64,000 nucleotides of DNA from Ornithodoros turicata. Taxonomy: Eukaryota > Arthropoda > Arachnida > Ixodida > Argasidae. Where the stretch lies: the NCBI RefSeq assembly GCF_037126465.1, contig NC_088206.1:56896841-56960840 (forward strand). Direction: 5' to 3'. Under the pieces are notes generated by a model that was given only the letters and a program-made list of their open reading frames with translations, was not told the origin of the DNA and did not search any database. A program made the translations under genes and the position numbers. Positions 1-9,222 of the stretch are shown here, piece after piece; position 1 is the stretch's first letter, and each line of letters starts with the position of its first letter.

Positions 1-504
1 GTTCATACAAATGGTGGAGCCTTGTCAGGTAGGCAAATACTACGTATTTCAACGAGGAAAAATATTTTGATGACATATGTTTGCTGTATACAACAAAAGG
101 GACTCGAATCTACGCGTTATGGATGTATAGTACAGATGAAAGCGGAATCACTTATAACTATGGCGAATTCGGGTGGTCATTTTGTGGCAACTTTTTTTTT
201 TTCCAGGTCCCGAGCAGTCATATTCGCTTGGTCAAAGCGAAGCAATCTCGCATGTTCCCGTGGCGCTTTCCAAGCGCCCGGAATTTGCCAGCTAGCATTT
301 TTGTCGATGGGTTTCGAAAGGATCGTGCAGCGGGTTGCCCAACTATATTCGTTGTCGTCACATCCGCACTGCAACGGTGGCGAGTGCTCTCATTGGCCCG
401 CACGTCGAAGTTCACGTGGTTTAGCAGACGACGGAACCCGAAGACGGGCGACCGCGGTGCCCTTAGACTGATCCAAGTGACTAACCGCTATAGGTTCCTG
501 GCAA
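1..504. other. Intergenic, no recognised feature
   Basis: No coding pattern, RNA gene or repeat recognised. Open frames here overlap on both strands and lack domain-like composition. Confidence 0.5.
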
Positions 505-612
505 CAAACAACAGGAAGCGTGCGCCTTTTTGTGCGGCAATTATGCAGAACATAATTGTAACAGAAAAGGCGTACGCCACCTGTTTTCAACAAATCAGGT
601 GAGAGAACGATG
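505..612. repeat. Central fragment of the CACTC palindromic MITE
   Basis: This stretch carries the inner stem shared by the MITE copies at 13.7, 17.4, 26.3 and 36.1 kb: a GGCGTACGCC-type block, a GTGACAATTATG-like loop (diverged), and TTTTCAACAAATCAGG. Both outer termini are missing. It abuts a tRNA-related repeat at about 605. Confidence 0.6.
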
Positions 613-760
613 AAAGATGGAAGTCACTGAAACGGTTAGCCAGCTGTAGGACCCGAACCTTGCATGTTCGAGACCTTCTAGGCCTTCGAAGCCTTGTATG
701 TGATTGTCCTTTCTATGTGGTTCCAGCCTCAGAACATCAGTTCTCTCATTAGAGAACGAT
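605..760 (-). repeat. tRNA-related dispersed repeat, copy 1
   Basis: Read on the minus strand this contains a pol III box-B-like motif, GGTTCGGGTCC, followed by TACAGCTGGCTAACC. The same unit recurs at 35776-35925 (minus), 28633-28790 (plus, box B lost) and as a fragment near 2196-2266. It is probably a SINE with a tRNA-derived part. Box A is not clear. Confidence 0.5.
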
Positions 761-995
761 GTCATTCGAGATGATTGTTGATTAGGAGGTGAGGTAAATG
801 CCATTCCGTCTAATGCGTTAAGTTTGCCGTGTATTAGCTCTCTATATTTTTGGAATTTGTCGGAGTGTCTCTTCAAAAGTAACGTTTATTTTGTATTTCC
901 ACTATAAAACAAAATACAAAACCTGTACAAAAATACAAAAGAAAGACCAACTTTTTCGTCTGTACCTCACGTTCCTCTACACCCCAATAGACGAT
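761..995. other. Intergenic, no recognised feature
   Basis: AT-rich spacer with short A-runs; nothing recognised. Confidence 0.4.
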
Positions 996-2100
996 TTTAA
1001 AGAGATGCGCGCGCCGCCAAGCGCGCAGCGCAAAGCAGCGTGGGAACTTTGAGGGACACTGCTTCGTCGTCTGCTTCGGTTATGGTTTACCTCGGCAGTC
1101 GCTGCTGCTGCGCACACCGGGAATAATGTTGTTCTTCTTCTAGCTCCACCTCTGGCCGTCTCGTAATGCTGTAAGGCGCTTTAAGTTCCCATGATCCCTT
1201 GCGTGCTCCAGGTGGCGCTTGCTTTTGTAAAAAGCTGCTCTCCGAGGTGTAATGCAGAGCGCCAAGCGTGTTTGCGATGTCTTGTAGCGCACCACAGAAA
1301 CTGTACGACGACATCTTACCAATGCGGGAGCCTATCCTAATTTAGCGGGTTGTTACCAGGCCTGTAACAATGACGTGACTTCAATTACAACTTCCCGCGG
1401 TATCGCTTGCGCTGTTTCTTCTTACAAAAGCAAGCGCCACCTGTGGCACGCAAGGGCTCATGGGAACTTAGAGCGTCTTACAGCATTACGAGATGACTAG
1501 AGGCGGAGGTAGACGAAGAACAACATTCCCGGTGTGCGCAGCAGCCGCGTCAGCCGGGGTAAACCATAACCGAAACAGATGACAGAGCAGTGTCAATAAC
1601 ACTTAGGTAGAGAAAGCCTGCTTACTCGTTGACGTGACGTAACAACTAAGAGTCACCCAATCAGGATCGTGTTTTCAACGGCGGTAGCCAACCACGGACG
1701 AGCTTTCAAAGGTCTTAGCCATGGAGACGAACGACCGTTGTCTGCGATCAGTGAGGGAACGTCCGCGCGTGCTAAACGGGAAAACTTTAATATAAAGCTC
1801 AAGACCGTCCAATATCTTTCTCATTACTTATTTTCTAGAAAGCGTGTTGCACTTTTCGTCTACAGATTCATGTCTACAGGTCCCAAGTTAGCTGCAACCT
1901 GCAATCATTTCCGAGTTCCTGAATTCGCAGAACGGCCAATATCATTAGCAGACGAATTCTGACTATATATGACCACGTGACGAAGGAGGGAGAGGGGTCA
2001 ATAAGCAGGCCTTCTGTAGCTAGGTGGCGTTGACAGTGTCCCTCAAAGTTCCCATGCTGCTTTACGCAGCGTGCTTGGTGGCGCGCGCATCTTTCTAAAA
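996..2100. mobile_element. Long foldback (inverted-repeat) element
   Basis: The ends are inverted copies. The left arm at about 996-1065 (GATGCGCGCGCC, then GGGAACTTTGAGGGACACTG) matches the reverse complement of about 2030-2100. A second inverted pair lies inside: about 1040-1230 pairs with about 1420-1592, sharing TTGCTTTTGTAA, GGTGGCGCTTGC and CGGTTATGGTTTA. The structure is either a non-autonomous DNA transposon with a rearranged interior or two overlapping insertions. No transposase is seen and the superfamily is not identified. Confidence 0.65.
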
Positions 2101-3009
2101 TCATCTATTGCAACTTGCACTCGTCTCATCCATCAGTTGGCAATACAACTTGCTCATCGAGGTAGTCAAATTACAGTTACTGCGAAAGTAATTGAGTTAA
2201 TGATGAGGCTTTGTACGTATTTGTCCCTTCTATGTGTTCCAGCCTCAGAATATCATTTGCCATCATAATTGAGTTACTTCGAATTCATTTCAATTACATT
2301 TCAATATTCATTCACACTGATTTCAACACAGAATTTTGAAGTATAACTTTATTCTTCTTCACCGGGGAACGTTGTGCACATACGGAAATACATACTGAAA
2401 GGACAAATGAAATGTCTAGTATAGAGTACGTTGACTAGAGATCTATTTTATTATTCATTTATTTATTTTTGAAATGTGATGTGAGCAAGCTTTCGCCTGT
2501 CCCATCCTACAGTTGGCAATACGATTTATTTTGTGTTAGCACCCCGAAGCAACTCTGGCTTAGAAATCTATGCTTCGCAGAAACACAAGAACATTCCTGA
2601 ACTGAGCCTCCAAAAACTTCGCAGACATTTGGGGAATGCCTTAAAAATGCCCCATCATGTGTTTCGCGATTGAGACGAAATCGCTGACATTGTGAAAACG
2701 ATTCAAGATTTAAAATGAAGTGGAATCTTAAATTGCACGCAGAGTAATACTGAGAGTAACTCCAAGTGTATTACAAATTACTTGTAAATCTAATTATGTC
2801 ACAATTGCATACCGAACGTAATCCTAGACGTAATTAATTAATGACAATGTTTTAATTACAGTAACTTAGTTATAATATAACTCGTGACTTGGTCTGGTAA
2901 CAAATCCGGGATATTTAGGCATTAAAAAAGTCAATTTCAGGCGCCTATAATAGGCAGCAAAAATCTCGATTTAGACGCTAAAAGTGGTTATAGGCACGCT
3001 TCTATAGGT
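2101..3009. other. AT-rich intergenic region
   Basis: No gene recognised. A fragment of the tRNA-related repeat (TTCTATGTGTTCCAGCCTCA) lies at about 2196-2266 on the minus strand. About 2890-3010 holds GGCGCCTATAATAGG-like sequence that resembles a decayed transposon end. Confidence 0.35.
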
Positions 3010-3480
3010 ACGTCCGTCGTTTCCTCGTCAAGCAGCGTGTCTCCTGAAGAGGCTATGGCTGAATGTCCCGTACAGCGGTCGGTTGCTCTACAAACTGCAG
3101 TGAGTGCGATGTTGTCGAGGACACAGAGCACATCCTCCTCAGGTGCTCCAAGTATGCCTACAGTGGCAAGACACTAGAAATAAGTCTGGCTCGCCCGGAC
3201 GCCCGGCCATATGACCTTATAAAGCTCCTGGGTCCCCGACCATTCAATCACCAAGCGGATGCATTGAAACCGCTCCTACGTTTCCTCGAAGAAACTCATC
3301 TGATTGACATTTTGTGAGACTTTCTGGTCCCTCGTTTGTGACAAGTGTTCCCACTTGTTTGGGATGTTTGTCTCCCGGCCGCAACTACTGGGTTTTCTCC
3401 TCTTATTTATTTCAACTAACTCCGGCTAAGTGGTCTGGGGTAGCCAGTCTGACTTTGTCGTGACTTAAATCCCAATTTTT
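3010..3480 (+). pseudogene. LINE retrotransposon 3' end (C-terminal zinc motif)
   Basis: The frame 3063-3317 encodes the end of a non-LTR retrotransposon ORF2-type polyprotein. It carries a Cys-rich motif, CSECDVVEDTEHILLRC, followed by KLLGP, then PLLRFLEETHL before the stop. The same tail architecture (a CCHC-type motif, KLLGPWP, then ALLTFLDTIGL) occurs in the LINE at 61.0-62.1 kb, so both are probably one clade. Everything upstream, including reverse transcriptase, is missing, as expected for 5' truncation. The following ~160 bases to about 3480 look like 3' UTR. It is inactive. Confidence 0.7.
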
Positions 3481-3505
3481 TTCTTTGTCTATCTAGCATA
3501 TCACA

Positions 3506-4412
3506 TATCTGTTCCGAAAATCATTTTTTCACACGCACAGTGCTGGCAAGGTAGACTTAAACGAAATCAGATATGATGAACAGCATTTTACATAGACGAC
3601 GGTACTGAGCAGGAACACCGCATTCGCAGTGTGAATCGAAGCCGTACTGAAGCATGTCGAAATAAGTCTGCCAGCCTTGCTCTGTCCGAGCTCACAGCAG
3701 TGTACCAGTTAATCCACAACACAAAGGCAATGTGTCACGACATAATTGCACTACCAGTAAGCAGGACTACATTTATTTTTCAAACCACTACCAATCATAC
3801 AGGCACCGTTCTGCGTATACTCCTTCTCCACTTCTCATGTTTCTGACGCGCTTGTTTAATCACATATTCTTCCTATATAGAGCTACACAACTGGACTACT
3901 CCATTCCTGCTTCATTCGATGGACGATGGTAGGCCACTCAACTTTTAGAAACTACAGCAGTTGCTAGCAGAGGACGGCCTCGACTTTGCTTGGAAGCCCA
4001 GCGTTTGTCAAGCGTCCGCGTGGCTCCTCCACTCTGAAGAGCAGACGCCGAAGCGCGTGCGTGAGGCGCTAGCCGCGGCGCTCACAAGCACAACTGCGCT
4101 TCAACGTGTTAAAAAAGACGCTGAAAGCACGGTTACTATACGTCCTCGTTTGACTACTAGGTGAAAATTTTCGAAATTCATCATATGTAGACCAATGTGT
4201 CCTCGTTCGGGGATTGACAGGCACCTGAACTCTTGTGCTGACTTCTTTTATGTCCGAACCGTTCCGTTGCGAACCGGTCACTGCTATTATTTTTTCCGGT
4301 TCTGCTCCGGTTCGAGTTCAACAGTGTCATGAAAACTTCGTTTCGGGTTCAGTTCCAGCAAAAATAACGGTTCGGGTAGGGTTTTCGGTTCGGGTTCGGG
4401 GTCGGTTCAACA
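3506..4412. repeat. Diverged tandem duplication, copy 1
   Basis: Starts near TTCACACGCACAGTG and aligns along its length with 4751-5612. Shared blocks include GAGCTCACAGCAGTGTAC, TTAATCCACAACACAA, AATGTGTCACGACA and GCGCTAGCCGCGGCGCTCAC. It ends in a GGTTCGG-rich low-complexity zone. No convincing coding sequence is seen. Confidence 0.7.
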
Positions 4413-4750
4413 CCTTGGTTCGAGTAATCCAAAAAGCCTTCAAAATTGTGTCTAAAGCAGGGTGTCGAACCGCAAAAAATACGGCTCCGGTTCGGGTTCG
4501 CGTTGTTTTGATTTCGTTCCGGTTCAGCTCCGGTTCGGCCACGCCAGAAATCGAACCAGTTCAACGCTTCTGTTTTATATGTTCCATAAAACTGCTTTTA
4601 TCAGGAAATGCGTGGCTAATATAGCTTACTGCTGTCGTCTGCATTGACGTCTCTAGCGGTGAGGTAGCCCTTTAGCGAGAGAAATGAGAAATGGATGAAC
4701 ACTTATTGCACGTAGAGTTCACGCTGTTGAAGCGGTGCAGTCCTGCTACT
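4413..4750. other. Spacer between duplicated blocks
   Basis: Continues with GGTTCGGGTTCG-type simple sequence and then unique sequence; no gene recognised. Confidence 0.4.
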
Positions 4751-5612
4751 TTCTGTTCCCAAAATCTCTTTTTTCACACGCACAGTGCCAGCAAGATACA
4801 CTTAAAGAAAGCCTAATAAGATGGACAGCGTAACATAGACGACAGTACTTGCCGGCACACTGCTTTCGCAGCGTGAATCGATCTGAAACCGTACTGAAGC
4901 ATGTCGAAAATAAGCCTGCCAGCCTTACTCTGTCCGAGCTCACAGCAGTGTACTAGTTAATCCACAACACAACGGCAATGTGTCACGACACAACTGCGCT
5001 ACCAATAAGGAGAACCACATTTACTTTTCAAACCACGACCGATCAAACAGGCATCGTTCTGCGTACGCTCCTTCTCCACTTCTCATGTTTCTGACTTGTT
5101 TAATTTGTACTGCTCACGTGTAAAGGGAAATCTTGGGCGCTTATTTGATCACATATTCGTCCTGTAGAGCTATATAACAGGCCTACTCCATTCGTGTTTC
5201 ATTCGTCCGCGTGGCACCTCGTCTCTGAAGAGTAGACGCCGCACCGCGTGCGTGGGGCGCTAGCCGCGGCGCTCACAAGGACAACTGCGCTTCAACATGT
5301 TAAAAAGACGCTGAAACTATACTTACTATACGTCGTCGTCTGACTGCTAGGTGAACATTTCTGAAATTTATGATATAAGCGCGTGATGATGATACCAATG
5401 TGTCTTGGTTCGGGGATAGAGAGGAACTCTTATGCTGACTTCTTTTATGTCCGAACCGTTTTGTTGCGAACCGGTTACCGCTATTATTTTTTACGGTTCT
5501 GCTCCGGTTCGGGTTCAACAGTGTCATGAAAATTTCGGTTCGGGTTCGGTTCTGGCAAAAATAACGGTTCGGGTACGGTTTTCGGTTCGGGTTCGGTTCG
5601 ACACCCTGGTCT
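4751..5612. repeat. Diverged tandem duplication, copy 2
   Basis: Direct-orientation homolog of 3506-4412, ending in the same CGGTTCGGGTTCGG zone. It differs by substitutions and by an insertion around 5105-5160 that copy 1 lacks. Confidence 0.7.
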
Positions 5613-5645
5613 AAAGTACCCAAACGTATAGCCATATCAGCACTC

Positions 5646-5676
5646 GACAGCTGTTTCGGCCTTATTGGGCCATCAG
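5646..5676 (-). ncRNA. Hammerhead-ribozyme-like core (degraded)
   Basis: On the minus strand this reads CTGATGG, then a GGCC/GGCC stem II with a CAATAA loop, then GAAAC, AGCT and GTC. The order CUGANGA - stem II - GAAA - short ACAGCUGU stem III - GUC is the hammerhead core layout. Small hammerheads of this kind are known in Penelope-like retroelements. Here the last A of CUGANGA is lost and stem I is not convincing, so the copy is probably dead. Confidence 0.45.
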
Positions 5677-5699
5677 TGTCAGCAGTCAGCAGTGCGCAG

Positions 5700-5928
5700 T
5701 TAGACAACGTTTGAGTGGGCGGCGTGGTTTAGAACGTGATGTCCTTCCGTCGTTGCATATAGGGCTTCAGTGGTGAGGATCGCACCCTGACGGGGGGCAT
5801 CACGTTCTACCTTCCGACGCCACCCGCTTAAACGTTGCCTACCTGCGGGGGGGGGGGGCGAAATAGCTTGCCGTTGTTGGCCGCACACGAGTTGGCATCG
5901 TTACGACTATAGCACAGAAAAAAAAAAG
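5700..5928. other. Spacer with local inverted repeat and G-run
   Basis: GGGCGGCGTGG...CACGTTCT around 5716-5745 is roughly inverted at about 5795-5835, and a run of about ten G lies at 5849-5858. A short SINE 3'-end remnant (AGCTTGCCGTTGTTGGCC) is present near 5865-5885. No gene is seen. Confidence 0.4.
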
Positions 5929-5993
5929 GAAAAGGTGGTGGTGGTGATGGTGAAAGGGCTTGCCGTTGTCGGCCTCACGTATGTGGGCAACAA
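5929..5993 (-). repeat. 3' end of Ruka-like tRNA SINE (fragment)
   Basis: The GGTGGTGGTGATGGTGAAAG ... GTTGTCGGCCTCACGTATGTGGGC pattern is the reverse complement of the tail of the SINE at 24438-24695. The promoter half is absent. Confidence 0.65.
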
Positions 5994-6019
5994 AAAAAAA
6001 AAAAGGAAAAGAAGTGCGC

Positions 6020-6062
6020 ACTGGCTGACGATGACCCAATAAAGCCGAAACAGCTGTCCAGT
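6020..6062 (+). ncRNA. Hammerhead-ribozyme-like core (opposite orientation)
   Basis: CTGACGA at 6025-6031 is followed by a weak stem II, GAAAC at 6047-6051 and AGCTGTC ending at 6058. ACTG at 6020-6023 can pair with CAGT at 6059-6062 to give a four-pair stem I with one unpaired G. The conserved CUGANGA and GAAA boxes are present, but stem II has a mismatch. It is the inverted relative of 5646-5676. Activity is doubtful. Confidence 0.45.
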
Positions 6063-6068
6063 ACTGGT

Positions 6069-6377
6069 ATGACGTCGTTTGAGGATAGACACACGCGCTA
6101 CGTGCAGCCAAAGAGCTTCGGCTTCTTTTCTTGCCATTTAAAAACTGTGTTGTTTGGTTTGGTTCACAGAATAATCGCCGCTATAAGCGCTGTGCACATA
6201 TCAGTGTGTACTGCATTTTACATCGCGTTGAGCGCAGTCAGCTCTGACGAGACGTCAACAGAAGATCCCCATGGGGAAATTCAGCTTGTGTTGTGGATGG
6301 CCGTCGGCGCGTGCTATGTGTTACTTTTTCTCGCCAATCGGTACCTGCATTCGAAAATTTTCGGAAGTTACCTATAA
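6069..6377 (+). CDS. Small hydrophobic membrane-protein ORF (uncertain)
   Basis: A 102-residue frame begins at ATG 6069 and ends at TAA 6377. Residues 25-56 and 70-90 are strongly hydrophobic, separated by a polar loop (SSDETSTEDPHGE), which suggests two or three membrane passes. The motif SCHLKTVLFG before the first segment recalls the start of small four-pass arthropod membrane proteins (LAPTM/MARVEL-like), but this is only a resemblance. The frame starts at the edge of a retroelement remnant, so it may be a retrocopy, an exon or chance. No function is assigned. Confidence 0.35.
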   Translation: MTSFEDRHTRYVQPKSFGFFSCHLKTVLFGLVHRIIAAISAVHISVCTAFYIALSAVSSDETSTEDPHGEIQLVLWMAVGACYVLLFLANRYLHSKIFGSYL

Positions 6378-7062
6378 ATCGAATAAGACTGCAGGCACCT
6401 GTGGACATGATTCGTGGGCTTCAAGGAGGGGGCGTTCAGTGCACATTTTTCCCACGCGACTGACATAATATCACTTCCCCATCGGTGGTATAATAGCCGG
6501 GGTTCTCAATCCACGAACTAACGAGGCGTTGTCTGCTTGACTTTGTTTCAGGCATGTCGCAGCGTAAACTGGCGCTTTCTGTGATCATAGACTCCTCCTA
6601 CCGCTAAAATGCAATTTTAGGCAATTTTGGAAGAAAAACGGCGTTTTAGGCATTTACGCAACAAACAGGCACTAACACCAAAATATGCAATTATACAATA
6701 AAATCAATACTGTTAGGCTCCCCAATACCCGATTCGTGATCCTGTATTGAAAGGGTACTATTAAGACCACAGGAAAAAAATACGCACATGCCTAGAAACC
6801 AAACCCGGAGTCTAGTAATGAGTAACACCTTCATTTTTCTTTTTTTCTTTTTTTAGAATTCTTACGAAAAATCCCGCGATTTTCATTGGTATAGTCTGCC
6901 ATAGGCTTTTGAGTTCACGAAGAAGAATTCCACCCTTTACTTTGCTAGTTTTCGACGTAAATTAAGAAAATAACCGCAATTAATGCGTCACACGAATGAA
7001 GACTGTCGATCATGCATTTTGGCCTCAAGTCATCTGGCCACTGGACAAAATTCAAGAAATGA
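6378..7062. other. AT-rich intergenic region
   Basis: No gene recognised. About 6600-6680 has TTAGGCAATTTTGG-type sequence similar in style to 2920-3000. Confidence 0.35.
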
Positions 7063-8023
7063 AGGAAGCTATGTTCGAATTCTTGGAAGAGCATCAAGAG
7101 CTATACGGCATCCAGAACATGCGCTACAATGCACACCTCCTTCTTCACATATGGACCACATAAAGGAATGGGGGCCCCTCTGGGGATTTTCTGCTTTCCC
7201 GTTTGAGTCTATCAATGGGAAGCTTCTACGAATGTGCATGGAACAACATATGCTCACTCTCAGATTGTGGAGAAATTCTGCATCCTGCAGAGTCTTTCAC
7301 AAATTGTATCAACAAACTTGTGCTCGGTAAATGGCAATTTGAGGCCTTTTATGAAATCCCTGCTCAAAGGCTATAACTTGAAGAAAGTGGGGAAGGGAAG
7401 TGGTAGGACCCTTCTCCACGGAAAAGGAAAACAAGAGGGTGGTGGTATGAAATACAAAAAGGCAACAGTTCGCGCATTTACCTATTGTGTTGAATTCCTG
7501 GACAAGTCGCGCCGAAAAAATTCGTATGTGTCTGCTGAAGTAAATATATTCGGAAGAGTGACTGATATATCTACAACGTGCTGTGAGCAGCCTTGCATGA
7601 TGGATTGCGATCAGGAAGCTGCGTGTCTTGGACATTGTGCTGCCATCCGTAGGAGCTTGCAGCCCTCCTCTCGTAGCTGTTGAAGAGACCCATGAGTACA
7701 CCACTTTGACTCCCTTACAAGTTAGAAAATGTGTCATTCTTTGTTGCTCAGAGAACATAATACTGAGCACGATTCCTGAGGAGCATGTCTTAGAGTCTGT
7801 ATACGATGTTGTTTTTGTACTACAACGGCCTGAGAATATTGCAGTCCTGTTTCGATCACATTCTCTTCATGAGCCAAGAGACTTCTGTTTGCTCCGGAAA
7901 CAAGAGGGAACACCGTGCATAGAACCTGAAACCTTGCTTCATCACATCACTGAGTTTCTAACTTCCATAGGCATGTTAAATCTTAAAGGTTTGGCACTGT
8001 GCACATTATTTTGTGCTTCTTAG
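7063..8023 (+). pseudogene. CACTA/EnSpm-type transposase remnant (DUF4218-like)
   Basis: Translation in shifting plus-strand frames gives the DUF4218-like signature found downstream of the catalytic domain in EnSpm/CACTA transposases. From 7071 the frame reads LYGIQNMRYNAHLLLHIW. After a frameshift near 7150 it continues as WGPLWGFSAFPFESINGKLLR. A further frame, 7321-7683, carries RAFTYCVEFLDKSRRKNSYV and so matches the usual C-terminal extension. The 7628-8023 frame may be the tail. Frameshifts and the missing N-terminal catalytic part make it a dead fragment. Terminal repeats were not found. The assignment rests on motif memory. Confidence 0.6.
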
Positions 8024-8402
8024 TGATTGATTGCATTAGCGTAGGATGGGACAATGTACATAGTACATACAATGTGTTGCACCTCCTTGAGAATTGAAGA
8101 TATATTAGTATCAGCTGCTTTGTATTTCACGTTTGCACTAGATATAAACAGGGTATTTTGTTCCTCCAGCTCAGTCTGTCGTCCAAGGTTATTCAAGGCT
8201 GTAGCTAAAGGGGTTGAAAATCGGCTGGTAAAGCCTTACTTGGGACATGTTTAGGGTCAAAAAGAAACTAAAAAAAGTGTTTCTAAGCCGGGCCTGCAAA
8301 ACAGGATCCCCTGGAAAATGCTTCGTGAAACAGAAAGAAAAACACAGTCCGAACGATACAAGAACAACTGCCATCACCTGCTGAACTGAGTCACCCAATT
8401 TT

Positions 8403-8468
8403 GTAGACAGGAAACACACAGCGCGAAAACAACAACCACGGGAGGAAACATAAGACACACACGGGCGC
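8403..8468. repeat. Inverted terminal repeat of Penelope-like element, left
   Basis: Pairs with 9157-9222; core ACACACAGCGCGAAAACAAC. One mismatch in 66. Confidence 0.8.
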
Positions 8469-8592
8469 TAACTCCAACTAAACTTTACTGCACTGAAGGG
8501 TGCGCAGCTACAGGAAAGACACAGGAAAGAGCTAAAAGGGAAAAAAACCCAGGTAGATAAGAACAAGCTAAACAACTTAAAAATTCTACTAT

Positions 8593-9120
8593 CTAGTTCT
8601 TCGCCTGTTCAAGTAACCGCCTCTCACCCGAGGCAAGCGAGATAGATGTATCGCTGATACAGAGAGAACATTTCTTTCCGATAAAGAAGGCCTCCAAAAG
8701 TTCACGGGCAAACTTATCTCTGCTCCTGCCCAGAATCCTAATTGATTTAAAATCGGGGGTACATTTGCATTTGTTACAGTGGGTGGGTAGGTGCAATTTG
8801 TCCATACTTTTTAACGATCTATCGTGCTCCCTAGCTCTATCATTGATGCATCTACCTGTCTGTCCGATGTACACTCTACCACAGGAGAGGGGAATTTCGT
8901 ACACGACACTTACGCGACATTCCACGTAAGGCACCATATGTTTTTTACCACAGCTCTTCACATCAACTTCAGGACCGTTAACCTTCCGGCAAAGAGCTCC
9001 CAGTTTCTAAGGGGCCGAGAACACCAAAGGAACACCGAACTTGTTGGCCACCTTCTTCATGTTGTGGGTTACCCTATGCATATAGGGTACAACTACAGGT
9101 CTGACGGAATTCCGTTCCAA
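8593..9120 (-). pseudogene. Penelope GIY-YIG endonuclease domain
   Basis: The open stretch 8593-9006 (minus) encodes VYEIPLSCGRVYIGQTGRC, then NDRAREHDRSLK, the GIY-YIG nuclease signature of Penelope-like elements. A Cys/His cluster, HCNKCKC, follows. Upstream, the same frame continues with VVVPYMHRVTHNMKKVANKF, the linker after the reverse transcriptase, but an in-frame TAG (9007-9009) interrupts it. The nuclease is expected to nick target DNA to prime reverse transcription. Because reverse transcriptase is missing and the linker has a stop, this copy cannot move by itself. Confidence 0.75.
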
Positions 9121-9156
9121 AGCCAGTCGCGCCCGTCGCCGTCGCCCGCGCCAGTC

Positions 9157-9222
9157 GCGCCCGTGTGTGTCTTATGTTTCCTCCAGTGGTTGTTGTTTTC
9201 GCGCTGTGTGTTTCCTGTCTAC
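9157..9222. repeat. Inverted terminal repeat of Penelope-like element, right
   Basis: Reverse complement of 8403-8468 with one mismatch by eye. Confidence 0.8.

Larger units (their letters stand above)
8403..9222 (-). mobile_element. Penelope-like retroelement, 5'-truncated, with inverted 66-bp ends
   Basis: The block is bounded by 8403-8468 and 9157-9222, which are inverted copies differing at one of 66 positions by eye. Between them the minus strand encodes the linker and GIY-YIG endonuclease of a Penelope-like element. The reverse transcriptase is missing. Terminal repeats in direct or inverted arrangement are a known feature of Penelope-like elements. Confidence 0.75.
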
